In this document: in pieces, positions 27,062 to 35,922 of the stretch
Layout of the letters: every line of letters begins with the position of its first letter
Numbering within the stretch: position 1 is the stretch's first letter
Source of the DNA: Flavobacterium sp.
GTDB taxonomy: Bacteria > Bacteroidota > Bacteroidia > Flavobacteriales > Flavobacteriaceae
Direction: 5' to 3'
Assembly (NCBI GenBank): GCA_012837155.1
Contig: CP051546.1
Coordinates: forward strand, 2,106,140 to 2,170,139
DNA length: 64,000 nucleotides
Translations under genes and position numbers: made by a program
Notes under the pieces: model-generated
Seen by the model: the letters and a program-made list of their open reading frames with translations, nothing else
Database searches by the model: none
Told to the model about the DNA's origin: nothing

Positions 27062-27155
27062 TGCCAACTAGTATATAGGTCTGATAAAACCAGACCTATC
27101 ACTCCAAATTAGGGTGGATAGGTCTGACTGCAATCAGACTTTATTAGTGTTCAAA
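27062..27155 (+). other. Terminal attC-like site p (94 bp), next to recombinase
   Basis: TGCCAAC pairs with the start of cassette 15 (TTGGCAG). Outer arms AACTAGTATATAGGTCTGAT and ATCAGACTTTATTAGTGTT pair. Inside are a second inverted pair (ATAGGTCTG/CAGACCTAT) and a CACTCC/GGGTG stem, so AGGTCTGA occurs four times in alternating orientation. It ends 15 bases from the recombinase stop. It may be the array's last attC or an attI-like docking site, and could also serve as the recombinase terminator. Confidence 0.6.
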
Positions 27156-27170
27156 TATAATAATTTTTTC

Positions 27171-28213
27171 TTACAGATCATCAAAAGGACTTTTTATTTG
27201 TTGAATACTTTTCGTACTAACGTGCGTGTAGATTTCGGTGGTTTTACTACTACTATGTCCTAATAGTTCTTGTATATATCTCAAATCGGTGCCGCTTTCT
27301 AATAAATGAGTAGCGTAACTATGTCTTAACCAATGCAAGGTCACTGGTTTAGTTATACCTGTTTTTTGCAGAGCTTGTTTTAATACGCTTTGTAAACTTT
27401 TTTCAGAATATTGTTCGCCTTTAATTTGTCCTTCAAATAGCCACACTGCTGGTTTATAGTCTTTATAATATTCTCGTAGCATTTGCAGAATTTTTGGCGA
27501 TAATGGCGCAATTCGGTCTTTTTTGCCTTTGGCATTTTTGAGCAAAACTATATTTCTATTGGAATCGATATCCGAAAACCTAAGATGCAATAACTCACTA
27601 CGACGTAATCCACAACTATAAATCATCGATAGCATCACTTTGTGTTTGATGTTGCTGTGCGCATTCAAAATCAATTTTATTTCTTCCTTACTCAAAACAT
27701 TGGGTAAAACTTTAGCACGTTTAGGTCTGTGAATTTTATCGATCATCATCTTGGTGTTTCGAACGGTTTTAAAAAACAGTTTAATAGCATTAACGATTTG
27801 GTTTGATACGAAGCCGACAAATTATTTTTCAATATATACTCATTGTTGTACACAATCACATCTTCATTGGTAATTTCGGCAATGGGTTTCTCTCGAAAGT
27901 AAACCAAGAAGGATTTCAGGGCTTCGCTATACGTGACAATCGTGCTTTCGCTATACCGTTTGGAACGAAGCCATTGTTTGAATCTTCCTATGTTTTCAAC
28001 TCCTTCAACCGAGGGCTGAGAATGAGAATAGGGCACTAATTTGAATCGTTCCCTGTTTTCCTCCGTATCAGGAAGATGCCAAGCTACTAAAGATTGGCTC
28101 CAGCGTGCTCCTTCTATTTTTTTGATTCGAGCAATTAAGTCCGCATTTTTTTCAAAATAAACAGCAATTCGCTTTTCCTTTTTGTGCGAGATAATTTTGG
28201 CCACCCAATTCAT
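27171..28213 (-). pseudogene. Tyrosine recombinase beside the cassette array, one frameshift
   Basis: The first frame (28213-27746) has an N-terminal region of about 65 residues (EKRIAVYFEKNADLIARI, GARWSQSLVAWHLPD), then a core-binding domain (FKQWLRSKRYSESTIVTYSE). A one-base shift near 27810 joins it through KLFFKTVRNTKMMIDKIH to the catalytic domain: VLPNVLSKEEI, IYSCGLRRSELL (Arg), KGKKDR (Lys), HWLRHSYATHLLESG, LGHSSSKTT and EIYTHV (Tyr), ending KSPFDDL. Total is about 346 residues. ITKPVTLHWLRHS and the tail resemble IntI, but between LREYYKDYKP and VWLFEGQ there is no IntI-type insertion. It is transcribed toward the array. The recombinase family call is firm; its role in cassette movement is inferred from position. 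Confidence 0.8.
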
Positions 28214-28820
28214 AAATAGTTCATTTAACGCACTAAAGTAACTTTTTTTTTACTTATTTCAAACTTTTAAAATTTTTCTCTAGCTAAAAAACAAACCACT
28301 ATATGCTTGAAGTCCATAGGTTTTATTGGTAGGCTAAAAGCCTACATGGTTGTAATACTTATAAGTTTGCCACGAATTACACAAATTAGCACGAATTAGA
28401 ACCTGAAAGGAAAATGCACTAAAAAGGCATAGGTATAGTTTTAACCCTTTTTAAGACCAATAAAAACACCCCGCCCAATAAAAACAGCATCAATTTCTGA
28501 TTATAAATAACCTTTATGACTTAGTGCGAATCAAAAATTAAAAAAAAATTAAGTTTCCTTAGATTTGGCCGATTTGAATACTGGTACTTTTTGCGTGAGG
28601 GATGGAAGCGGCATCCTCGTAGCGCAGCGAAGAGATAGAGCGTACAGCCCGACAGCGCCGTAGCCTGCGGAGGCGGTGGCACGCCCAAATGAATTTAGGA
28701 GTAGTTTTGAGGTTGATCCCTTTGATTAGTATTAATTTAGCATATAATTAGCAACTTCCCATTATAAAAAAAGTAATTTGGTCTAATGATTTATTACTTT
28801 TGAATACTTTTTATAAAACT
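28214..28820. other. Intergenic region before porX, no gene
   Basis: It contains pieces repeated elsewhere in the window: CCATAGGTTTT with an AGGCTAAAAGCCT hairpin (28314-28360, again at 32979-33025), and ACGAATTACACAAATTAGC plus GAACCTGAAAGGAAAATGCA (28373-28425, again at 30461-30670). A GC-rich block follows at 28594-28690. TACTTTTG at 28795-28802 could be the porX -7 element, but no TTG is well spaced. Confidence 0.5.
28594..28690. repeat. GC-rich intergenic element, probably dispersed
   Basis: About 97 bp from GTGAGGGATGGAAGCGGC to GGTGGCACGCCC stands out as GC-rich against its AT-rich surroundings and has no ORF. I recall similar blocks before genes in Flavobacterium genomes. There is only one copy in this window, so the repeat label needs a genome search. 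Confidence 0.4.
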
Positions 28821-30406
28821 ATGGATAAGATAAAAATACTTTGGGTCGATGACGAAATCGACTATTTGAAACCGCATATTTTATTTCTTGAGAAGAAAAA
28901 TTACAGTGTTACCACCTGCAATAACGGTCGCGATGCGATTGATATTTTTGACTCAACTAATTTTGACATTGTTTTTCTAGACGAAAATATGCCCGGTATG
29001 AGTGGTTTAGAGACACTTTCGGAAATGAAAGAGAAGAAATCTGCCATCCCAATGATTATGATTACCAAAAGTGAGGAAGAGTATATTATGGAGGAAGCCA
29101 TTGGCTCGAAAATCGCCGATTATTTGATAAAACCTGTCAATCCGAACCAGATTTTGCTGAGTTTGAAAAAGAATCTAGATCATTCGCGATTGGTTTCTCA
29201 GAAAACGACTTTGGATTATCAGAAGGAGTTTCGGAAAATTTCGATGGAAATGGCGACGGTTAATTCCTATGAAGATTGGATTGAATTGTATAAAAAATTG
29301 ATTTTTTGGGAATTAGAACTCGAAAACATAAACGACCAAGGAATGGTTGAAATCCTGGAATCGCAAAAGACGGAAGCCAATTCGCAATTTGGCAAATTCA
29401 TAGAGCGAAATTATGAAAATTGGTTTGCTACAACAAAGGCAGACAAACCCATACAATCGCACACTTTGTTTCGCGAATTAGTGGTGCCTGAAATCGTAAA
29501 AAAAGGCACCCGAGGCGAAGCCGAACTGAGCAAAGCTAAGCCCATTTTGTTTGTTGTCATTGATAACCTGCGCTACGACCAATGGAAGGTTTTTGAAAGT
29601 GTGATAGGAAATCATTACAAATTAGAGAAAGAAGTGCCTTATTACGCCATTTTACCCACAGCAACACAATATGCGAGAAACGCCATTTTTTCAGGTTTAA
29701 CACCTCTCGAAATGGAAAAACAGTTTCCGCAATATTGGAAAAATGATCCCGACGAAGGCGGAAAAAATATGTTTGAGGCGGAGTTCTTGACAGCCCAATT
29801 AAAACGATTGGGACTAAATATCAAGCAGGATTACTTTAAAATTACCAATCTTGCTGGCGGAAAAAAACTGGTCGAAAACTTCAAATCTTTAAAAATAATG
29901 ATTTGGTTACAGTAGTTTATAATTTTGTAGATATGCTCTCGCATGCCAAAACCGAAATGGATGTTGTAAAAGAACTGGCTTCAGACGATAAGGCGTATCG
30001 CTCGTTGACTTTGAGCTGGTTTAAAAATTCTCCGCTTTTAGAAATCATTCAGCAAGCCCAAAACTTAGGTTTCAAATTAATTTTGACCACAGATCACGGA
30101 ACCATAAATGTAAAAAACCCTTCGAAAGTAATTGGCGATAAAAACACCAGTCTGAATTTGAGATACAAAACCGGACGCAGTTTATCCTATGAAAATAAGG
30201 ATGTTTATGCCGTAAAAGACCCAAAAAAAATAGGGTTACCTACAATAAATATGAGCAGTTCGTATATTTTTGCAAAAAACGATTTGTTCTTGGCGTATGT
30301 CAATAATTTTAACCATTATGTGGGTTATTATAAAAATACCTATCAGCACGGAGGAATTTCATTAGAAGAAATGATTATTCCGTTTTTGGTATTTAACCCA
30401 AAATAA
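28821..30406 (+). pseudogene. porX: PorX response regulator with PglZ phosphodiesterase domain, one frameshift
   Basis: The start at 28821 gives MDKIKILWVDDEIDYLKPHI, with receiver-domain acidic residues, phospho-acceptor Asp in IVFLDENMPGMSG, Thr/Ser in MIMITKSEE and Lys in YLIKPVNP. The C-terminal PglZ/alkaline-phosphatase-type domain has LFVVIDNLRYDQW, ILPTATQYARNAIFSGL and LILTTDHGTI. PorX is the regulator of type IX secretion in Bacteroidota and cleaves oligonucleotide messengers. A one-base loss in the A run at about 29895 splits the frame; the second part starts VTVVYNFVDMLSHAKTE. Joined length is about 529 residues, normal for PorX. Likely a sequencing error. Confidence 0.9.
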
Positions 30407-30716
30407 ATAACATTCAGTCGCAGCCTTCCTTATTTTTGCGTGGTTCTAATACGTATAAATTTACCACGAATTACACAAATTAAGTAAGTCGAAAGTTGTA
30501 ATGTCATAAAATTAAACAAATGAATAGTGATAAAAACTATTTATAATCAAAGACTTACATCATTTTATCAGATTTCAAAATGCAACATTATACCATTGTA
30601 CCACTTAGCACGAATGAATTTGCGTAATTCGTGGTCAAATTTTTAGAACCTGAAAGGAAAATGCACTAAAAGTGCCTCGTTTGAAACTATTTTTGAGACC
30701 AATAAAAAACAAAAAA
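30407..30716. other. Intergenic repeats, no gene
   Basis: ACCACGAATTACACAAATTA and its inverted form GCGTAATTCGTGGTC frame this region. GAACCTGAAAGGAAAATGCA is shared with 28398. Parts of the middle (GTCGAAAGTT, AAACTATTTATAATC) resemble 52245-52350. No ORF is supported. Confidence 0.5.
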
Positions 30717-31124
30717 ATGGAAATTACTTTTTCATTAGACGAAATTAATCGTGTTGCCAAGCAAATCTTGGAACAAAACCCAAATAAAATCATTCTATTT
30801 CACGGAGAAATGGGCGTGGGAAAAACTACTTTAATAAAGGCTTTAGCCAAAGAACTTGGTGTAAACGGGGGAACAACTAGCCCAACATTTTCTTTAGTTA
30901 ATGAATACCAAACGACTAATGACCAACTGGTTTATCATTTTGATTTTTACAGAATCAATACTGAAACAGAAGCCCTAGATATGGGAGTCGATGACTATTT
31001 ATATTCTGATAATTGGTGTTTTATTGAATGGGCCGAGAAAATTCAGAATCTCATTCCTGAGTCATATACTGTTATTACGATAACATTACTTCCTGACGGA
31101 AAACGCAGCTTAACATTAAGTTGA
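30717..31124 (+). CDS. tsaE: tRNA threonylcarbamoyladenosine biosynthesis ATPase TsaE
   Basis: The ATG at 30717 (MEITFSLDEINRVAKQI) gives 135 residues, normal for TsaE. Walker A is FHGEMGVGKTTLIKAL; then GGTTSPTFSLVNEYQ, HFDFYRI (the conserved Asp) and FIEWAEKI follow. TsaE is the ATPase that helps TsaB/TsaD put the t6A modification on ANN-decoding tRNAs in the cytoplasm. It is just upstream of alanine dehydrogenase in the same direction, a common order in Flavobacteria. The extra 15 codons upstream lack conservation and were left out. Confidence 0.9.
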   Translation: MEITFSLDEINRVAKQILEQNPNKIILFHGEMGVGKTTLIKALAKELGVNGGTTSPTFSLVNEYQTTNDQLVYHFDFYRINTETEALDMGVDDYLYSDNWCFIEWAEKIQNLIPESYTVITITLLPDGKRSLTLS

Positions 31125-31246
31125 TTTATAGCAGCATAGAATGGCTAATGGAGTGTTTTAACACAAGTACAAGCTCAATTAATCGTGCTATTATAGAAAA
31201 AATATAATTTTATTCAGTAAATTGTACCACTAATTTCAAAAGATCA

Positions 31247-32440
31247 ATGTCGATAACCCCATTTACAAAACAACAGCTATTGCCTCAAGAGGAAAAACTT
31301 GAACTAGCAAGGCATAAAAGCGAACTTTTTATTGGTATTCCAAAAGAAAACAGTTATCAAGAACGCAGAATTTGCCTTACGCCAGATGCCGTACATTCGC
31401 TAGTGTATCAAGGACACCGCGTGATGATAGAGGCTGGTGCTGGAGAAAATTCGAGTTATTCAGACAAAGAATATGCCGATGCAGGTGCCGAAATTACTAA
31501 GGATACCAAAAAGGTTTTTGGGTGTCCCATGATTTTAAAAGTGGCTCCCGCTAGCTTGACAGAAATAGAAATGATCAACCCTGAAGCCATTGTTATATCG
31601 GCAATTCAATTAAAAACACGGGAGAAATCTTATTTTACAACCTTAGCCCAAAAGAAAATTACCGCCCTTGCGCTCGAATATATTAAAGATGAAGATGGCT
31701 CCTACCCTGCCGTAAAATCATTGAGCGAAATCGCCGGAACAGCATCTATATTAATCGCCGCCGAATTAATGATTACGAATCAATTTGGAAAAGGACTGTT
31801 GTTTGGCAATATTACCGGAGTTCCTCCTACCGATGTTGTAATTATTGGGGCGGGCACCGTGGGCGAATTTGCAGCAAAAACAGCTATTGGCTTAGGAGCC
31901 AATGTAAAAGTATTTGACAATTCGATTAGAAAATTACGTCGTTTGCAAAACAATTTGAATCAAAGAATTTTTACTTCAACCATTCATCCAAAATCTTTAT
32001 TAAAAGCTTTAAGAAGATGTGATGTCGCCATTGGCGCTATGCGTGGCAAAGAACGTTGCCCTGTAATTGTTACAGAAACCATGGTCGAACACATGAAAAA
32101 AGGAGCGGTAATCGTTGATGTAAGTATTGATACCGGCGGTTGTTTTGAAACCTCGGAAGTGACCACACACGAAAAACCAACTTTTGTAAAAAGCGGTGTT
32201 TTGCACTATTCTGTGCCAAATATTCCTTCAAGATATTCGAAAACCGCCTCCCTTTCTATAAGCAATATTATCACGCCTTTTCTTTTGCAAATTGCTGAAG
32301 ATGGCGGATTTGAAAGTGCCATTCGCAGAAACATTGGACTTAGAAATGGAGTGTATTTGTACCACGGAATCCTTACCAACAAAGCCATTGGCGACTGGTT
32401 TGATTTAGCAAATAACGATATTAATTTAATCGTGTTTTAA
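31247..32440 (+). CDS. ald: Alanine dehydrogenase
   Basis: This 397-residue protein has the substrate-binding N-domain (IGIPKENSYQERRICLTPDAV), the NAD Rossmann motif VVIIGAGTVGEFAAK near residue 210 and the typical GAMRGKERCPVIVTETMV and SVPNIPSRYSKTASLSIS segments. It oxidises L-alanine to pyruvate with NAD and releases ammonia. It carries about 20 residues before the usual N-terminus, a feature of Bacteroidota versions. Intact, 122 bp after tsaE. Confidence 0.9.
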   Translation: MSITPFTKQQLLPQEEKLELARHKSELFIGIPKENSYQERRICLTPDAVHSLVYQGHRVMIEAGAGENSSYSDKEYADAGAEITKDTKKVFGCPMILKVAPASLTEIEMINPEAIVISAIQLKTREKSYFTTLAQKKITALALEYIKDEDGSYPAVKSLSEIAGTASILIAAELMITNQFGKGLLFGNITGVPPTDVVIIGAGTVGEFAAKTAIGLGANVKVFDNSIRKLRRLQNNLNQRIFTSTIHPKSLLKALRRCDVAIGAMRGKERCPVIVTETMVEHMKKGAVIVDVSIDTGGCFETSEVTTHEKPTFVKSGVLHYSVPNIPSRYSKTASLSISNIITPFLLQIAEDGGFESAIRRNIGLRNGVYLYHGILTNKAIGDWFDLANNDINLIVF

Positions 32441-32588
32441 ATAAACTTTATTTTACCTTTGCCAAAATTAATTTAGGAAATCGCCGCTAAAAAAATTTGC
32501 TACAAACCATTCCTAAAATGGGTGCCAGCAAACAACTAAGCAGCTAAAATCCTATCTCAAATCCCTAACAAATTATTTTTTTATCTAT

Positions 32589-32984
32589 ATGAAATTTGTA
32601 CACCGTTTTGCCTACTATTTATTAGGATTAATTATGGGATCCTTTGTTGTCGCCGCCATTTTTAGCGGAAAAGATACCCGATGCAATTATTTTCCGAATG
32701 CCCGCGTTTTAAATGATTTAAGAAACAAACCCTTTCATTATTCTGATAAAGCATCCCGAATATTGTCCGAAAAATGGATTGATACTACGGATATAAAAAA
32801 TACCTTAGAATTTGGAGATGTAGATTTTGACCATAGCAATATAAAAATTGGTGCAGGTAAAATATACACCATAGAAGGAAAAACAGTAAAAAAACAAGAC
32901 ATAATTCTCAAAGTCATCAATTATCCTGAGAAAGCCGTATTGGATGATATAATTAAAAATAAACCTATAAACTTTCGTCCATAG
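32589..32984 (+). CDS. DUF4258 domain protein with N-terminal membrane helix
   Basis: This 131-residue protein has one membrane helix (FAYYLLGLIMGSFVVAAIF) followed by a soluble domain with PFHYSDKASRILSEKWID, FGDVDFDHSNIKIGAGKIYT and KKQDIILKVINYPEKAVL. The domain matches the DUF4258 pattern of a histidine-rich short alpha/beta fold. Function unknown. It is parallel to ald, 148 bp downstream. Confidence 0.7.
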   Translation: MKFVHRFAYYLLGLIMGSFVVAAIFSGKDTRCNYFPNARVLNDLRNKPFHYSDKASRILSEKWIDTTDIKNTLEFGDVDFDHSNIKIGAGKIYTIEGKTVKKQDIILKVINYPEKAVLDDIIKNKPINFRP

Positions 32985-33025
32985 GTTTTGTTTGTAGGCT
33001 GAAAGTCTGCGTGGTTGTGGTACTT
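32979..33025. repeat. Copy of the CCATAGGTTTT hairpin repeat
   Basis: TCCATAGGTTTT, TGTAGGCTGAAAGTCTGC and GTGGTTGT repeat 28313-28360 with a few substitutions. It overlaps the end of the 32589 gene and could act as its terminator. Confidence 0.5.
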
Positions 33026-33051
33026 CTAGAAATCAAACCAAATAGAGTAAA

Positions 33052-34176
33052 TTATTTGATTTTTTTATAACTCCAAACAGCGATTCCGTTTAACGCAAAT
33101 GCATAAAAAACGATTATAAAAAACGGTCTCGATATATCCGATAACGTAGCTCCTTTGAGCATTACCATTCGGATAATTTCGACAAAATACCGAATAGGAT
33201 TGAATAAGGTAATGTTTTGTGCCCACTCAGGCATGCTTTCGATTGGCGTGAACAATCCGCTCATTAAAATAAAAATCACAGAAAAAAACCAAGCAATAAA
33301 CATGGCTTGTTGCTGCGTATCAGAATGGTTGGAAATAATCAGCCCGATACCCAAAATAACCAGCAAATAAACAGCCGTAAAGAAATAAATCAGAGCAATA
33401 TTCCCTAAAATGGGAACACTAAAAACGACTTTGGCAATGAGTAAACCAACGGTTAAAATTACCAATCCCAAAACCCAAAAAGGGAATAATTTCCCGATGA
33501 TAAATTGGTATTTCTTGATGGGTGTAACGTTGATTTGCTCTAAAGTGCCTATTTCTTTTTCACGAACAATATTCATTGATGATAAAAACAGCGTAAGCAT
33601 TGTTACCAATAACACCAAAATCCCAGGAACCATAAAGGTTTTGTAGTTTAAGGTATTGTTATACCAAAACAAGGGAATCGCAACAATATTTACGGGTTGC
33701 ACATAAGAATCTGCATGGTATTGATGCCATTGGGTCTGGATTTTTTGATTGAAATCGGCTACGATTTGCGAAATATACATATGCTCTACTCCTGCTGCCG
33801 CTCCATCAATAGCATTAATACTTACCGATAAATTGGTGGAATTTTCCCTGATTAAATCACGTTCAAAATGATTGGGAATTTCGAGAATAACATCAACTTT
33901 ACCCGCGTCCATTTGGAAATTAGCTTCCTTTTTAGAAGAAAAACTTCGGATGATTTGAAAATAATTAGAGGCTTGGAATTTTGAAATCAATGTTCTAGAA
34001 GCCACGGAATGATCATTGTCGATATAGGAGAATTGAATATTTTTAATTTCAAAACTGGCGGCATTCGACAAAATGAGCAATTGCACCAAAGGCAAAACAA
34101 ATATAATAGGAAGCATTCCTTTATTTCTAAAGATTTGTCGAAATTCCTTTTGAACGATGAATACTATTGTTTTCAT
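33052..34176 (-). CDS. ABC-2 type transporter permease
   Basis: This 374-residue protein has an N-terminal helix (GMLPIIFVLPLVQLLILSNAA), a large extracytoplasmic domain (residues about 45-170) and five C-terminal helices, including LNYKTFMVPGILVLLVTML, FWVLGLVILTVGLLIAKVV and FIAWFFSVIFILMSGLFTP. This is the ABC-2/YhhJ permease layout of drug or polymer exporters. The partner ATPase and adaptor genes are expected upstream (right), but an IS5-like element begins 132 bp away, so the operon may have been interrupted. Confidence 0.85.
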   Translation of the reverse strand: MKTIVFIVQKEFRQIFRNKGMLPIIFVLPLVQLLILSNAASFEIKNIQFSYIDNDHSVASRTLISKFQASNYFQIIRSFSSKKEANFQMDAGKVDVILEIPNHFERDLIRENSTNLSVSINAIDGAAAGVEHMYISQIVADFNQKIQTQWHQYHADSYVQPVNIVAIPLFWYNNTLNYKTFMVPGILVLLVTMLTLFLSSMNIVREKEIGTLEQINVTPIKKYQFIIGKLFPFWVLGLVILTVGLLIAKVVFSVPILGNIALIYFFTAVYLLVILGIGLIISNHSDTQQQAMFIAWFFSVIFILMSGLFTPIESMPEWAQNITLFNPIRYFVEIIRMVMLKGATLSDISRPFFIIVFYAFALNGIAVWSYKKIK

Positions 34177-34307
34177 GTGTTGATATTTATTGATTTTTAT
34201 CGGTCATGTGTAATTGCTTCGCCTATTCGCTATCGCTCGGGTCGCATATCATCATTGGTGTTTGCGACCCAATAACGGTTCATGCTCATTTCATAATTAG
34301 TCATTCC

Positions 34308-35659
34308 TTAAAAACTCACTTTTTGAGTTTTTAGATTTTTTATCAAAAACACATTTGCAAAAATATGCATTAAAAATTCGAGACAAAGAATAAATTGTGC
34401 TTTGATATGGTTAAACCTCATTTTTAGATTGTAACCAATACCTGCTAAAAGTGCATTATTAATATCTCCAGCCACGCCTTTGAGGAAATTTAATCCTAAA
34501 GCGTGGTTTCTTTTTAAATGGGATATTGTTGGTTCTATTGCCGCTCTGGCTCTAAATCTTTTTCGGGCAACGTCTTGTTTGTATCTTGATTTTTCTTTTG
34601 TGTTTTTTGGGATTACTATTTGTGTATTTTCAACTTGTGTGACACCTCTAAATCCTCTGTCTGTACTTGCTATTGTTGGTCTTGTACCTCCAATTTGCTC
34701 TCTAACTCGCTGGCTTTGTGCTAATGATTCTTCTAAGGTTTTGCTATCGTGAGGATTGCCTGAAAATCGTTTTATTGAGGTAATGACTCCTGTTTTTCGA
34801 CCTCTTGTTACCGCTACTTTTGTTCCAAATTCATACGCTTTATGAGCTTTCCCTTTTGCTATACAGGCTGTTTGAGGTTCGTGTAAACTGTATATTTTTT
34901 CCTTGCTGTTTCTTTCCTGAGTGAGTACTTTTTTGTAATTGCTAAATTCTGTTTCGTATTGTTTTAAAATTTCTTCAGGCAACTTGCGTTCCAATTCTCG
35001 AACGACTCGCTTACCAATGGTTCGCAACTTTTTTCGCGCCATTATAGCTTTCTTTTTTCGTTTGGGATGATGTCCAAAATAAGCATCCCGAAGATGTTGT
35101 TTGGCTACCCTTTTATAAGTTTGTCTTTGTTTAACTCCTTCTTTTTCAGCTATTTTTGTACAATTGTCAATTACCTTTTTAGCTAATTTGGCATCGGTTG
35201 GAAAAGTAATATTTTTTTCTTGAACAGTGGTGTCAATCTGAACTTCCTTTTCATTTTTCGCCTCTGGATGCAAGGCTACTGTTTGACTTAAAATAAATTC
35301 TAATCCTTTCTCTTTCAGTCTCTTTCTAAAATGAACAAACTCACTCGGGTCAAAAGGTTGCTTGTTTTGAAAAAAATATTCTCCTGTAAAATATTGCCAA
35401 TAAGGGTTTTCTATCCAACGTTCAACTACAGATTCATCACTCTCTTTAAACATCTCTTTTAACAGCAGTAAACCTGCTATTTTTCTAATCGGAATAGAGG
35501 GTCTTCCTTGCTCTGAATATAGGTTTTGGAACTCAAACTCCATTTTTGACCAATCAAGCTCCCCTGCGAGTTTTACCAAAGGATGCTCAAGGTTTATAAG
35601 ATCTGTCAGCCTAGTCTGAAATAAATTTTGCTGAAAATTCGGTTTATTTTACCTAACAT
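34308..35659 (-). pseudogene. IS5 family transposase, one frameshift near the start
   Basis: The open frame from 35579 encodes MVKLAGELDWSKMEFEF through DDE motifs: QIDTTVQEKN (Asp), ASTDRGFRG (Asp) and IEPTISHLKRNH (Glu). Upstream, NLFQTRLTDLINLEHPL is in frame, and an ATG at 35657-35659 (MLGKI) would join it if one A is restored in ATAAACCG. The full product is about 450 residues, standard for this IS5 subgroup. It lies between the ABC permease and the chromosomal end of the cysteine-synthase locus. I could not define the terminal inverted repeats confidently. Confidence 0.8.
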
Positions 35660-35888
35660 ATTGCCACTTTTTTATACCTAAATATACACTTTTTGGCAAT
35701 TTAACTTAGTGTTTTTAAGTTGTTTTTATCTACAAGTTATTAACAATCAATTTGTTGTGTCATATTTAAGGATTGACTAATTAATCAGCCACGAAGGCGC
35801 TAAGTCACAAAGTTTTTTTGCCCCAGATTTAAAGGATTATTTCTGTGTCTTTATTTTTTAAATTTTATTACTGAATTAAAGCCAACAT

Positions 35889-35922
35889 AAAAAAACTCCA
35901 TTCTGTTCGAATGGAGTTTTTC
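35889..35922 (-). terminator. Rho-independent terminator, original one of the cysteine-synthase gene
   Basis: AAAAACTCCATTCG-type arms (AAAAACTCCATTC and GAATGGAGTTTTT) form a 13-bp stem. Reading leftward it lies just past the native stop of the cysteine-synthase gene, but the ISL3 insertion now separates them. Confidence 0.75.

Larger units (their letters stand above)
2475..27155. mobile_element. Integron-like gene cassette array (15 complete cassettes)
   Basis: Sixteen palindromic sites (2475, 3780, 4653, 7363, 9763, 11182, 11884, 12244, 13083, 13494, 13891, 14301, 16415, 17288, 26108, 27062) punctuate this stretch. Cassettes run from one GTT to the next AAC. Each has private complementary ends: TTGGCAGAA/TTCTGCCAA (2527-3786), TTATAGCAC/GTGCTATAA (3907-4659), TTACAGGAA/TTTCCTGTAA (4780-7369), TTACCAGCTGTAGC/GCTATAGCTGGTAA (11309-11890), TTAGCGGTA/TACCGCTAA (12010-12250), TTGGCAGATGCC/GGTTTCTGCCAA (26234-27068), and similarly for the rest. 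This is the signature of integron cassettes, whose single attC is split between start and end when integrated. The array starts left of the window. The integron identity is inferred from structure, not from a database match. Confidence 0.85.

Noticed and set aside
2475..27155. Palindromic repeats as a CRISPR array
   Set aside because: Units are long imperfect palindromes separated by hundreds to thousands of bases with genes, not short direct repeats with uniform spacers, and no cas genes are present.
27069..27170. Reading the spacer before the recombinase as a plain attI site
   Set aside because: Its outer arms pair across 94 bp and close with AAC...GTT like the other sites, so a terminal attC-like site is the more direct reading; attI remains an alternative.
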